Shown here: positions 1 to 8,512 of the stretch, one piece after another | Layout of the letters: the number at the start of each line of letters is the position of its first letter | Numbering within the stretch: the first letter of the stretch is position 1 | Source of the DNA: Lachnospiraceae bacterium | Lineage (GTDB): Bacteria > Bacillota > Clostridia > Lachnospirales > Lachnospiraceae | DNA: 64,000 nucleotides | Direction of reading: 5' to 3' | Assembly (NCBI GenBank): GCA_009774585.1 | Contig: VSOA01000001.1 | Coordinates: forward strand, 15,318-79,317 | Notes under the pieces: generated by a model | Told to the model about the DNA's origin: nothing | Databases searched by the model: none | Seen by the model: only the letters and a program-made list of their open reading frames with translations | Position numbers and translations under genes: made by a program

Positions 1-1
1 T

Positions 2-1162
2 TATTATGAAAAGGACCGGATGCGAGAGCTGGATGATTATCTGTTGGAGCTTAGGCCGGAGGACATTTCCCGAAGTGACCGCAAAGAAATGATACGATAT
101 ATGGTAATACGCGGGATGTATGAGGAAGCATATAACTGGGTATGCCGTTTCGGACCATACGGTGTGGACACTAAGGTTTTGGCAAAACTGAGCAGCAGAC
201 TGCTGGACGAAGAGCAGACAGGGGAAGATCCTGTTATGACAGGCATCCTGTTCTATGTGATGAAGAAGGGTAAGTACGATGAGAATATATTGAAATATCT
301 GATCAGGTATTTGAACGGCAGCATGAAAGACATGCGGGATTTATGGAAGGCGGCGCAGGATTTTGGCGTAGATACATATGCACTTTGTGAGCGCATGTTG
401 ATTCAGATGCTGTACACAGGAGCGCATGTGGGGGAGAAAATGGAAATCTTCCGTACATACAGTAAAGGTATCGGTAATGAAAGAATGATGGCGGCGTTTT
501 TATCCCAGTGCTGCTATGATTATGCGATAGAAGGACATATTACGGAACCCTATATTTTCCGCAGCGTGCTGCGATTGAATCAAGAAGAAGTTGCGCTTCA
601 TCCGGTGTGCAAGATAGCTTGTCTGCAATATTATGCGGAAGAGAAACAAGAGCAGGATGATATGGCGAGAGCTGCATGCTGCAGTTTCCTGAAAAGTCTT
701 CTGGATGATCAGATTGTGCTGCCGGTATACAAAGAGTATCAGGGTTTCATACCTCAGATGGACGAGTATCAGGATAAGACAATCGTGGAATACCGGACGA
801 AGCCCGGATGCAGGGCGGTAATCCACTATGTGATACAGAGCGAAGAGAATACGGAGAATGAGTATTGTAAAGAAGAGATGAAAGATATGTTTGCAGGAAT
901 CTGCGTTAAGGAGTTTATCTTATTCTTCGGTGAACGGCTTCAGTTCTATATCACTGAGGAATCAGAAGGAAACGAGCAGCTTACGAAGAGCGGTACGATC
1001 AATAAGAGCGATATTGCGCAAGAGAGTTTTGAGAGTAGATTTACAATGCTGAACGATATTATGATCGGTAAGACATTGCATGATTATGATACGGTGGACG
1101 GTCTGCTTGGAGAATATTACAAACAGGATTTTCTGGTTGATAAAATATTCCGTATGCGCTAG
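2..1162 (+). CDS. DUF5717-like protein, C-terminal part (partial at left edge)
   Basis: The frame is open from base 2 with no stop before base 1162, so this is the C-terminal end (387 codons) of a longer gene that starts outside the window; the first internal ATG at 20 has no Shine-Dalgarno site. The protein is helical, acidic, rich in Tyr/Cys/Met and has no membrane segment or catalytic motif that I recognise. By its look and its neighbour (next gene, 8 bp downstream) I take it for the C-terminus of a DUF5717 protein, a large Lachnospiraceae family of unknown function. It is the first visible member of an operon of four genes with short gaps (8, 36 and 29 bp). The family name is recollection, not a search result. 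Confidence 0.6.
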   Translation, partial: YYEKDRMRELDDYLLELRPEDISRSDRKEMIRYMVIRGMYEEAYNWVCRFGPYGVDTKVLAKLSSRLLDEEQTGEDPVMTGILFYVMKKGKYDENILKYLIRYLNGSMKDMRDLWKAAQDFGVDTYALCERMLIQMLYTGAHVGEKMEIFRTYSKGIGNERMMAAFLSQCCYDYAIEGHITEPYIFRSVLRLNQEEVALHPVCKIACLQYYAEEKQEQDDMARAACCSFLKSLLDDQIVLPVYKEYQGFIPQMDEYQDKTIVEYRTKPGCRAVIHYVIQSEENTENEYCKEEMKDMFAGICVKEFILFFGERLQFYITEESEGNEQLTKSGTINKSDIAQESFESRFTMLNDIMIGKTLHDYDTVDGLLGEYYKQDFLVDKIFRMR

Positions 1163-1170
1163 GAGGCGGC

Positions 1171-2484
1171 ATGTTCTTAGAGAGGAAAGAAGAAGGCAAA
1201 CTACATAAGGGGAGCGTTCTGGTCGGTTATGATCTGGGGGAGAAGTATTCGCAGATCAGTTATTACGTCTATGGAGAAGAAGACGCCGATACGGTGGCAA
1301 CCATCGTCGGAACGAAACAATATAATATCCCGACAATGTTATGCAAACGAGAGGGAATCAATCAGTGGTTTTACGGCAAAGACGCGGTTAGGAATGCTGA
1401 AGAAGAAGCGATGATTCCCGTGGAAGGGCTGTTAAAGCGCGCAAGAAAAGGCGAAGAGATTGAACTTGACGGGGAATCCTATGACCCGGTGGCGTTACTG
1501 ACCTTGTTCCTAAAGCGCAGTATGACGCTGCTAAATTTTATTACTACGATAGAAAAAATCCATTCCATCATGTTTACGGTGGACGAACTGGACGACAGGA
1601 TGGTAGAGATACTGGCTCAGGCATCGGCAAACCTAGGATTAAAGACGCAGCAGATTTATTTTCAGAGCCATACGGAAAGCTTTTATTATTTTATGCTGCA
1701 CCAGCCGCCCGAACTATGGACTTATCAGGCGCTTGCCTGCGAGCATGACGGTATGCGGCTTAAGACATACCGCATGGAGTGCAATAAGCGTACCACTCCG
1801 ATTGTAGTGCTGATCGAGGAGCAGATTTATGACACGTTAGTGATTCCGGAAGATACGGAAGACGAAGAGGCGAAGCAGGGTGCCTATCGTCTGGCGGATG
1901 AGCGTTTTCTGGGAATATTGAAGCGGCTGTGCGAAGGCAGGATTGTTTCATCGGCATATTTATTGGGAGACGGTTTCCGGAACGAGTGGAACGCACAATC
2001 TCTGCAATTTCTCTGCCATAATAGGAGAGTTTTTCAAGGAAACAATCTTTTTAGTAAGGGAGCATGTTACGGATTGTTGGAGAAGCTAGAACCCAGCGAG
2101 GCGGGGAGCAGACATGTATTTCTCGGAAAGGACAAACTTAAATCCAATATAGGGATGAATGTTTTACGGCAGGGAAAGGAATCCTATTATGCGCTTCTGG
2201 ATGCCGGAGAGAACTGGTATGAGGCGAGGAGAGAATGTGAATTCCTTTTGGCGGAGGAACGCGGGCTTGATTTTGTGATTACGCCGCTTACGGGTAAAAA
2301 TATAGAGTTGCGGCAGATTACATTAACCGGAAGCGGCAAGAGTGGCGCGCCTTTCGCAAGATACCGGTTGAGTATGTCGATGAGCGCGCCGGAGACAGTA
2401 CGGATTAAGGTGGAAGACTTAGGGTTTGGCGAGTTGTTTCCTTCAACGGAACAGATATGGGAACAGACTTTTGAACTGCCCTGA
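1171..2484 (+). CDS. DUF5716-like protein, divergent actin/Hsp70 (ASKHA) fold
   Basis: 437 aa, ATG preceded by AGGAGG at 5 bp spacing. Residues about 18-30 (VGYDLGEKYSQIS) look like the phosphate-1 loop of Hsp70 (GIDLGTTYS). Near residues 130-165 a stretch ending in a Ser-His-x-Glu-Ser-Phe-Tyr-Tyr block resembles the connect-1 segment of that fold, and a Leu-Gly-Asp-Gly-Phe block followed by Asn-Asn-Leu-Phe-Ser-Lys-Gly-Ala resembles the adenosine loop and connect-2. The phosphate-2 motif DLGGGT is not visible, so ATP hydrolysis may be lost or altered. No signal peptide or membrane segment. It lies between a DUF5717-type protein and a helical-repeat protein, so a cytosolic scaffold or chaperone-like ATPase working with them is an inference. 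The exact role is unknown. Confidence 0.65.
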   Translation: MFLERKEEGKLHKGSVLVGYDLGEKYSQISYYVYGEEDADTVATIVGTKQYNIPTMLCKREGINQWFYGKDAVRNAEEEAMIPVEGLLKRARKGEEIELDGESYDPVALLTLFLKRSMTLLNFITTIEKIHSIMFTVDELDDRMVEILAQASANLGLKTQQIYFQSHTESFYYFMLHQPPELWTYQALACEHDGMRLKTYRMECNKRTTPIVVLIEEQIYDTLVIPEDTEDEEAKQGAYRLADERFLGILKRLCEGRIVSSAYLLGDGFRNEWNAQSLQFLCHNRRVFQGNNLFSKGACYGLLEKLEPSEAGSRHVFLGKDKLKSNIGMNVLRQGKESYYALLDAGENWYEARRECEFLLAEERGLDFVITPLTGKNIELRQITLTGSGKSGAPFARYRLSMSMSAPETVRIKVEDLGFGELFPSTEQIWEQTFELP

Positions 2485-2520
2485 TGACAGGCGAAGATAC
2501 GGAAAGGTGTGGCTGCGGTC

Positions 2521-3366
2521 ATGAGTCAGATTATTCTGGGGACAGGCACATATGCCTCGAAACCATACTATGTAGATAAATTTTATGTAAACCTATACTC
2601 GATAGAAGAATTGTGTTATCTTCTGGTAGAGAAAGCAGAACTGTTAGATCAGGACTTGATGCAGCGTGAGCTGGTGCAATGGATTGACGAGCAGTGCGGG
2701 CTGAACGATTTGGCGCATACGCTCTATTCTCTGATGAATCAGAATGGTTCTGTCGTCGCCTTTGTGGGCACAATATTAGAATACGTGAATCTGTACCCGG
2801 AGGAAATAGTTGCCCAGACGGAACAGGTCGTCAAGAGCAACGAAGGTTTGAATCCATATGAGCGCAAAAAAGCGAAGGCGGATTATATGTTGCAGAATCG
2901 GAAATATTTCATGGCGCTTAAACAGTATTACAGTCTGCTTGAACAGATACCAGAGACGGACAAGACATTGCGCAGTGCAGTTTTTCATAATATGGGAGTG
3001 ACATGCGCCGGGATGTTTATGTTCGTGCAGGCATCAGAATGGTTTATGCGGGCATGGGTACAAGACAGGAGCGATGAAAGTCTCGAGATGTATCTTACAT
3101 CACTGCGCATGCATTATGAAGATAAAGAGTACATTACCTTTATTACGGATCATCCTGAATATCATGACGCATCGCTTAAGGTAGAGCGACGGATGAATCA
3201 GGCGTTAGGACAATTTGAGGGAACAGATGAGAATCGTATGCTGTTTACGCTTCAGGTGTTTAAGGAGGAAGGAAGCAGCACAGGAGGAAGCGACGTACAG
3301 TATTATCAGGAAATCGAGAAACTGACAGTCAGATTAAAAGAGCAGTACCGGGAATATGTGTCCTAA
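2521..3366 (+). CDS. helical-repeat (TPR-like) protein of the DUF5716 operon
   Basis: 281 aa if translation starts at ATG 2521. An upstream in-frame GTG at 2509 lies immediately after GGAAAGG, too close for use, while ATG 2521 is 13 bp away from it; either start is possible. The middle (about residues 100-225) has alternating amphipathic helices with Tyr/Ala/Leu spacing like tetratricopeptide repeats (for example the block around NRKYFMALKQYYSLLEQ). No membrane segment or enzyme motif. It is third in an operon with a divergent ASKHA protein upstream and a membrane coiled-coil protein downstream, so a protein-protein adaptor role is likely but unproven. Confidence 0.6.
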   Translation: MSQIILGTGTYASKPYYVDKFYVNLYSIEELCYLLVEKAELLDQDLMQRELVQWIDEQCGLNDLAHTLYSLMNQNGSVVAFVGTILEYVNLYPEEIVAQTEQVVKSNEGLNPYERKKAKADYMLQNRKYFMALKQYYSLLEQIPETDKTLRSAVFHNMGVTCAGMFMFVQASEWFMRAWVQDRSDESLEMYLTSLRMHYEDKEYITFITDHPEYHDASLKVERRMNQALGQFEGTDENRMLFTLQVFKEEGSSTGGSDVQYYQEIEKLTVRLKEQYREYVS

Positions 3367-3395
3367 AAAATATTTGAACGGAGACGGAGACGACG

Positions 3396-4580
3396 ATGGG
3401 TTGGTTTAAGAATTTGATTAACAAGTTTCGGAGAAGTGATGAATCTGAGGCATTTGATGAAGGATGGGAGGACGAAGAGGTCTCTCATCAGATAGATTAT
3501 CATAATAAGGAACAGAGAAGCGATTATGTCAAAAACTGTCTTGAGCGGATGGCTGATGCTACCCGTGAGCTGGAAAACCTGACATTTGAATATGATATGG
3601 TCACTTCATATCTGAAAGATATGGAGGAAATAGAGGCGCTTCCTCCGGAAGAGAGCGAACAGCTGAAAGAATGTGCTAAGCGTGTTTCCCTTCTGCAGGA
3701 CAGCAAGGCCGACTTCATGGAACGCCCCCGTAGGATTAGTGATGAGAAATATCAACAGATAGAACGGATTGCCGATGAGGTGGAGGAAGGGTATCAGAAA
3801 CTGACCGAAACGGAAGAATATCAGGACTTGATCAGACAGGATTTAAACAGACTGGAAGGCGAGAAACATGCCTATCTGTATCGGAAGAATGAAGTGATGC
3901 ACATCATATCGGATACGAGAGGTATGGCGTTTATTTGTGTGGCAGCGTTGGGATTATGCATTTTATTACTTCTGCTGTTACAGTTTTTCTTGGAAATGGA
4001 TACGCAGGCGGGTTATCTGGTGACTGCTGCAGCGGCCGCCATTGCGATTACGGTGATTTATGTCAAACATGTGGATGCCAGAAAGGAGCTTCATCGCGTA
4101 GAGACAGGAATCAATAAGATTATTCTGTTGCAAAATAAAGTAAAAATACGTTATGTCAATAATACGAATCTGTTAGACTATCTCTACTTGAAGTATGGGG
4201 TGTCCAGCGCACAGGAATTAATCGAACTGTGGGAGAATTATAAGATTGAGAAAGAAGAACGGGAGAAATTCAGGAGAGCAGAACTTGACCTTGATTATAA
4301 TGAACAGGAACTTTTGCAGATTCTGAAGAGATATCAGATTAAAGATCCGGCAGTATGGCTGCATCAGACGGAGGCGATTTTAGACCATAAAGAAATGGTG
4401 GAGATACGTCATAATCTGATTATCAGGAGACAGTCCTTAAGACGCCGGATGGATTATAATAAAGAAGTCGTGGCGGGCGGTTCTCAGAAAGAGATCAAAG
4501 CGCTGGTGGAGAAGTATCCGCAGTATGCCAAGGAGATTATGGCGTCGGTGGAGGAATATGAGAAGAAATTTGCAAAATAG
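3396..4580 (+). CDS. coiled-coil protein with two membrane segments
   Basis: 394 aa, ATG after GGAGACGGAGACGACG. Residues 1-165 are highly charged and predicted coiled coil (many Glu/Leu/Arg heptads). Two hydrophobic segments follow at about residues 174-195 and 205-222, separated by a short loop, so both charged ends should face the same side. A second long coiled coil follows to the C-terminus. No catalytic motif. Last of the four-gene block; it may tether the upstream soluble partners to the membrane (inference). No clear rho-independent terminator follows before the purF leader. Confidence 0.6.
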   Translation: MGWFKNLINKFRRSDESEAFDEGWEDEEVSHQIDYHNKEQRSDYVKNCLERMADATRELENLTFEYDMVTSYLKDMEEIEALPPEESEQLKECAKRVSLLQDSKADFMERPRRISDEKYQQIERIADEVEEGYQKLTETEEYQDLIRQDLNRLEGEKHAYLYRKNEVMHIISDTRGMAFICVAALGLCILLLLLLQFFLEMDTQAGYLVTAAAAAIAITVIYVKHVDARKELHRVETGINKIILLQNKVKIRYVNNTNLLDYLYLKYGVSSAQELIELWENYKIEKEEREKFRRAELDLDYNEQELLQILKRYQIKDPAVWLHQTEAILDHKEMVEIRHNLIIRRQSLRRRMDYNKEVVAGGSQKEIKALVEKYPQYAKEIMASVEEYEKKFAK

Positions 4581-4686
4581 AATGCTGACCGGTGTGACAG
4601 TTTTCGGGTAAGAGAAAAGGGAAAAGCAAACGAAGGGAATCCGTAAGCGGTTATACGAATGAGAGTATGCAGTGAATGCAGCTTCG

Positions 4687-4730
4687 CCCATGTCTGTGAA
4701 TGTGGAAGATTCACAGAGAGCATGTATGGG
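4687..4730 (+). other. stem-loop in the purF leader
   Basis: A 9-bp perfect stem (4693-4701 with 4709-4717, 7-nt loop 4702-4708) sits inside a second outer stem of 5 bp (CCCAT 4687-4691 with ATGGG 4726-4730). It lies 34 bp upstream of the purF start in a 184-bp gene-free stretch. It does not match the purine riboswitch core and has no T-run, so I call it only a structured leader element. Confidence 0.4.
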
Positions 4731-4764
4731 TAGAACTGCATGAAAACGCAGGAGAGGATTCGGA

Positions 4765-6219
4765 ATGAATACAATAATGGAACAGGAAGACAAGGCGGAG
4801 CAGACAGACAAATTAGGCGAGGAGTGCGGTGTATTCGGCATCTATGATTTTGACGGATCAGATGTGGCGTCCACAATCTATTATGGTTTGTTTGCCTTGC
4901 AGCACAGAGGGCAGGAGAGTTGTGGTATTGCGGTCAGCGACACAGCCGGACCGAAAGGAAGGGTATTGAGTGCCAAGGAGATGGGGCTTCTGAACGAGAA
5001 CTTTACCCCGGAAACCTTGGAGAAGCTAAAAGGCGATATCGGCATCGGGCATGTCCGCTATTCGACGACGGGCAGCAGTACAAGGGAAAACGCCCAGCCG
5101 CTTGTACTAAACTATGTCAAAGGCACATTGGGATTGGCACATAACGGAAATCTGATTAATGCGGGCGAACTTCGGCATGAATTGGAATATTCCGGTGCGA
5201 TATTTCAGACGACGATAGATTCGGAGGTCATTGCCTATCATATTGCCAGAGAACGCTTAAACAGTAAGAGCGTAGAAGAGGCGGTGGGACGTGCCATGCA
5301 TAAGATGAAAGGCGCTTACTCGCTGGTGATCATGTCGCCACGTAAGCTAATCGGTGCAAGGGACCCTTACGGATTCAAACCGCTTTGCATCGGAAAGAGA
5401 GACAATGCCTATATTCTTGCTTCGGAGACTTGTGCGCTCGATACCATCGGCGCAGAATTTGTGAGAGATGTGGAGCCGGGCGAAATTGTTACGATATCAC
5501 CGGATAAGGGAATAGAATCCGATAAGAGCATGTGCCTTCCGAGAAAGCAGCATGGCAGATGTATCTTTGAGTATATTTATTTTGCCAGACCGGACAGCCG
5601 TATTGACGGCGTCAGCGTCTATCATTCACGTATTATGGCAGGCAGATTTCTGGCGATGGATTCGCCTGTGGAAGCCGATTTGGTGGTAGGTGTGCCGGAG
5701 TCGGGTAACTGTGCGGCGCTGGGTTATTCGATGCAGTCGGGCATCCCTTACGGACAAGCATTTGTGAAAAACACATATGTGGGACGGACCTTTATTAAGC
5801 CGGGGCAGAAGAGCCGTGAGAGCAGCGTGCAGGTGAAACTTAACGCAGTCAAAGAGGCAGTAGCCGGTAAGCGCATTATTATGATAGATGATTCCATTGT
5901 CAGAGGGACGACTTCGGATCGTATCGTCAGAATGCTTAGGGAAGCAGGAGCAAAAGAAGTACATATGAGAGTCAGTTCACCGCCGTTCCTATATCCTTGC
6001 TATTTCGGTACGGATGTACCGGCAAGAGAACAACTGATCGCCTATGAACGTTCCGTGGAGGATATCTGTAAAATAATCGGTGCGGATTCTCTTGGCTATC
6101 TTAAAATGGAACGGTTGGAGGAAATGGCGGAGGGACTGGAAATCTGTAAAGGATGCTTTACGGGGCAATATCCGCTTACGCCGCCCGAAGAGGACATCAG
6201 AGGAGAGTATGAGCGGTAA
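4765..6219 (+). CDS. purF: amidophosphoribosyltransferase
   Basis: 484 aa. Catalyses the first committed step of purine synthesis: PRPP plus glutamine to 5-phosphoribosylamine. The N-terminal nucleophile is Cys21 (GEECGVFGI) after a 20-residue propeptide that must be removed, as in Bacillus PurF. The class II glutaminase domain covers about residues 21-260 (GHVRYST, LAHNGN motifs). The PRPP-binding loop IIMIDDSIVRGTTS is at about residues 372-385. Cysteines in the RCIFEY, PCYFGT and CKGCF contexts fit the [4Fe-4S]-containing clostridial/Bacillus type. Start ATG 4765 follows AGGAGAGGATTCGGA. Stands apart from the other pur genes here (purB 7.0 kb, purA 53.5 kb); a stem-loop lies in the leader. 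Confidence 0.96.
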   Translation: MNTIMEQEDKAEQTDKLGEECGVFGIYDFDGSDVASTIYYGLFALQHRGQESCGIAVSDTAGPKGRVLSAKEMGLLNENFTPETLEKLKGDIGIGHVRYSTTGSSTRENAQPLVLNYVKGTLGLAHNGNLINAGELRHELEYSGAIFQTTIDSEVIAYHIARERLNSKSVEEAVGRAMHKMKGAYSLVIMSPRKLIGARDPYGFKPLCIGKRDNAYILASETCALDTIGAEFVRDVEPGEIVTISPDKGIESDKSMCLPRKQHGRCIFEYIYFARPDSRIDGVSVYHSRIMAGRFLAMDSPVEADLVVGVPESGNCAALGYSMQSGIPYGQAFVKNTYVGRTFIKPGQKSRESSVQVKLNAVKEAVAGKRIIMIDDSIVRGTTSDRIVRMLREAGAKEVHMRVSSPPFLYPCYFGTDVPAREQLIAYERSVEDICKIIGADSLGYLKMERLEEMAEGLEICKGCFTGQYPLTPPEEDIRGEYER

Positions 6220-6246
6220 GAAGGGAACAGAAAGAAGGGGATTCGT

Positions 6247-6621
6247 ATGAAAAGAAAACTTGGAATTGCAAGATGCGGACTGGCATGTTGCCTGTGCTCC
6301 AAAAACGACAGCTGTAACGGATGCAGTGCCGGTGAATGTCCTGATAAAGAATGGTGTGAGAACCGGAACTGCTCCCTTGCAAGAGGAATATCAAATTGTT
6401 TCTTATGTGAAATTGACTGCAGGAGAGGGTTCTTATCGAAAGATAAACCTTATGCATTCACGGTGTTTGCGAAACGTTACGGACTTGAAGCCCTGCTCGA
6501 CTGTCTTGAAAGGAATGAAAAAAACGGCATAATTTATCATAGGGAAGGATTCTGCGGTGATTATGACGGTTTCGACGATGTAGAGAAATTGATTGATTTC
6601 ATAAAAACCGGGCAGCGGTAA
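6247..6621 (+). CDS. DUF3795 cysteine-rich protein
   Basis: 124 aa, ATG after AAGAAGGGGATTCGT, 27 bp after purF and probably co-transcribed with it. The N-terminal two-thirds carry about 13 cysteines (RCGLACCLCS, CNGC, CPDKEWC, NCSL, NCFLCEIDC), typical of DUF3795 proteins, which are thought to bind metal or an Fe-S cluster. No membrane segment. The C-terminal third is helical. Function unknown; the link to purine synthesis is position only. The stop codon lies in the loop of a GC-rich hairpin. Confidence 0.75.
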   Translation: MKRKLGIARCGLACCLCSKNDSCNGCSAGECPDKEWCENRNCSLARGISNCFLCEIDCRRGFLSKDKPYAFTVFAKRYGLEALLDCLERNEKNGIIYHREGFCGDYDGFDDVEKLIDFIKTGQR

Positions 6622-6630
6622 CGCCCGGTT
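6606..6630. other. GC-rich hairpin at the end of the DUF3795 gene
   Basis: AACCGGGC (6606-6613) pairs perfectly with GCCCGGTT (6623-6630), loop of 9 nt containing the stop codon of the DUF3795 gene. There is no T-run on the plus side (CAACAG). On the minus strand the stem is followed by a T-rich stretch, but no minus-strand gene needs it. It may be an imperfect terminator for the purF transcript. Confidence 0.4.
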
Positions 6631-6706
6631 CAACAGAAGAAAATGAACCCAAAACAGTACAAGGTTGAAAGAACATTCCTGAAAACGATGTGAAGGGGGA
6701 AATTGT

Positions 6707-6982
6707 ATGGCTGTACAGTACAGAAAATTAACGGAAAAGGAAATAGACCACTTTATTGAAATGAGAATCTGCCAACTGCGGGAGGAAGGCGCGACGGAGG
6801 ATATAGATATCAGACCTGCCTTAGCGGATTATTATAACAGGCATATGGCGGATGGCACTTTTGTCTCGTGGCTGGCGGTTGATGAGGATATAATCGTAGG
6901 GACGAGCGGAATGTCATTCATTGAGAAACCGCCATATTTTGGCTTTGTGAAAAACGGTAATTTTATGCAATACAATTTGTAG
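6707..6982 (+). pseudogene. truncated GNAT N-acetyltransferase
   Basis: 91 codons with a good ribosome site (GAAGGGGGAAATTGT before ATG 6707). The visible part matches the N-terminus of a GNAT-type acetyltransferase: an N-terminal helix pair and two beta strands (FVSWLAVDEDIIVGTSGMS), ending at EKPPYFGF. After that the reading changes to an unrelated tail (VKNGNFMQYNL) and stops; the acetyl-CoA binding motif (R/Q-x-x-G-x-G/A) is absent and is not found in any frame before purB. This looks like the 5' remnant left by a deletion. It could still be translated as a short peptide. Confidence 0.6.
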
Positions 6983-7024
6983 AGTGAAATTATAAATATA
7001 TCTCAGAAGAATAGGAGAAAGACT

Positions 7025-8476
7025 ATGAGTACAGACAGATATGTAAGTCCGTTATCGGAACGTTATGCCAGCAAGGAGATGCAGTATATCTTTTCGCCGG
7101 ATATGAAATTCAGAACATGGAGGAAGCTATGGATTGCTTTGGCGGAGACAGAGATGGAGTTAGGGTTATGTCAGAACGGAGAGCCGGTCATCACCCAAGA
7201 ACAGATTGACGAATTAAAGGCACATGCCGAAGACATTAATTATGATGTGGCGAAAGCCCGTGAGAAGGAAGTGCGCCACGACGTGATGAGCCACGTTTAT
7301 GCATATGGTAAACAGTGTCCGAAGGCGGCTGGCATTATACATCTGGGAGCGACGTCCTGTTATGTGGGAGATAACACGGATATTATCGTGATGACGGAAG
7401 CTTTGAAGTTAGTGAAGAAGAAACTGGTCAACGTAATCGCTGAACTCGCCAAGTTTGCCGGACAGTATAAGAACCTGCCGACGCTCGCTTTTACCCATTT
7501 TCAGCCGGCGCAGCCGACAACGGTTGGTAAGCGGGCAACATTGTGGGCGCAGGAGTTTTGTCTTGATCTGGAAGATTTGGATTATGTACTGTCCACAATG
7601 AAACTGCTTGGGTCCAAAGGAACGACGGGAACGCAGGCCTCATTTCTCGAATTGTTTGACGGGGATCAGGAAACCATTGACAAGATCGATCCGATGATTG
7701 CTGAGAAAATGGGGTTTGAGAAATGTTATCCGGTGTCGGGACAAACCTATTCCCGTAAGGTCGATACGAGGGTGTGCAACGTACTTGCGGGAGTTGCCGC
7801 GTCGGCACATAAGATGTCTAACGATATCAGACTTCTGCAGCATCTGAAAGAAGTAGAAGAGCCTTTCGAGAAGAGCCAGATTGGGTCTTCCGCCATGGCT
7901 TACAAGAGAAATCCGATGAGAAGTGAGCGCATCGCTTCCTTGTCCAGATATGTGATGGTAGATGCCTTAAACCCGGCAATCACCTCTGCAACCCAGTGGT
8001 TTGAAAGAACATTAGATGATTCGGCGAACAAGAGACTGTCTATTCCGGAGGCGTTCTTGGCGGTTGACGGCATTCTTGATTTGTGCCTGAATGTGGTGGA
8101 CGGGCTGGTGGTCTATGACAAAGTGATTACAAAACGTCTGATGAGCGAGCTGCCCTTTATGGCGACGGAGAATATCATGATGGATGCCGTGAAGCTGGGT
8201 GGCAATCGTCAGGAACTGCATGAGAAGATCAGAGAGCTGTCCATGGAGGCGGGAGCCAACGTGAAACGTGAAGGAAAGGAAAACAATTTGTTAGAACTGA
8301 TTGCCGCGGATCCCGCTTTCAATTTGACGCAGGAAGAGCTGGCAAAGACGATGGATCCGTCCAGATATGTAGGTCGTGCGCCTCTTCAGGTGGAGAAATT
8401 CTTATCGGAGGTTGTAAATCCGATATTAGAAGAAAACAAAGAACTGCTTGGCATGAAAGCTGAGATTAACGTGTAG
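7025..8476 (+). CDS. purB: adenylosuccinate lyase
   Basis: 483 aa. Cleaves SAICAR to AICAR and adenylosuccinate to AMP plus fumarate (steps 8 and 12 of purine synthesis). The fumarase/aspartase signature is present as SSAMAYKRNPMRSERI at about residues 285-300, with the catalytic Ser in that loop. HLGATSCYVGDNTD (about residues 105-118) and THFQPAQPTT (about 155-165) are the substrate-binding regions carrying the catalytic His. The length matches the longer form common in Clostridia. ATG 7025 follows AGGAGAAAGACT. It is followed by a two-component locus after 36 bp. Confidence 0.96.
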   Translation: MSTDRYVSPLSERYASKEMQYIFSPDMKFRTWRKLWIALAETEMELGLCQNGEPVITQEQIDELKAHAEDINYDVAKAREKEVRHDVMSHVYAYGKQCPKAAGIIHLGATSCYVGDNTDIIVMTEALKLVKKKLVNVIAELAKFAGQYKNLPTLAFTHFQPAQPTTVGKRATLWAQEFCLDLEDLDYVLSTMKLLGSKGTTGTQASFLELFDGDQETIDKIDPMIAEKMGFEKCYPVSGQTYSRKVDTRVCNVLAGVAASAHKMSNDIRLLQHLKEVEEPFEKSQIGSSAMAYKRNPMRSERIASLSRYVMVDALNPAITSATQWFERTLDDSANKRLSIPEAFLAVDGILDLCLNVVDGLVVYDKVITKRLMSELPFMATENIMMDAVKLGGNRQELHEKIRELSMEAGANVKREGKENNLLELIAADPAFNLTQEELAKTMDPSRYVGRAPLQVEKFLSEVVNPILEENKELLGMKAEINV

Positions 8477-8512
8477 ACGGCAGGATGACTACGAAGGAAA
8501 ACCGGTGGCAGT

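Noticed and set aside
4581..4764. Purine riboswitch in front of purF
   Set aside because: No conserved three-way junction core sequence of the purine class was found.
4437..4876. Two overlapping minus-strand open frames over the purF leader
   Set aside because: No ribosome site and no recognisable protein features; they overlap the ends of two well-supported plus-strand genes.
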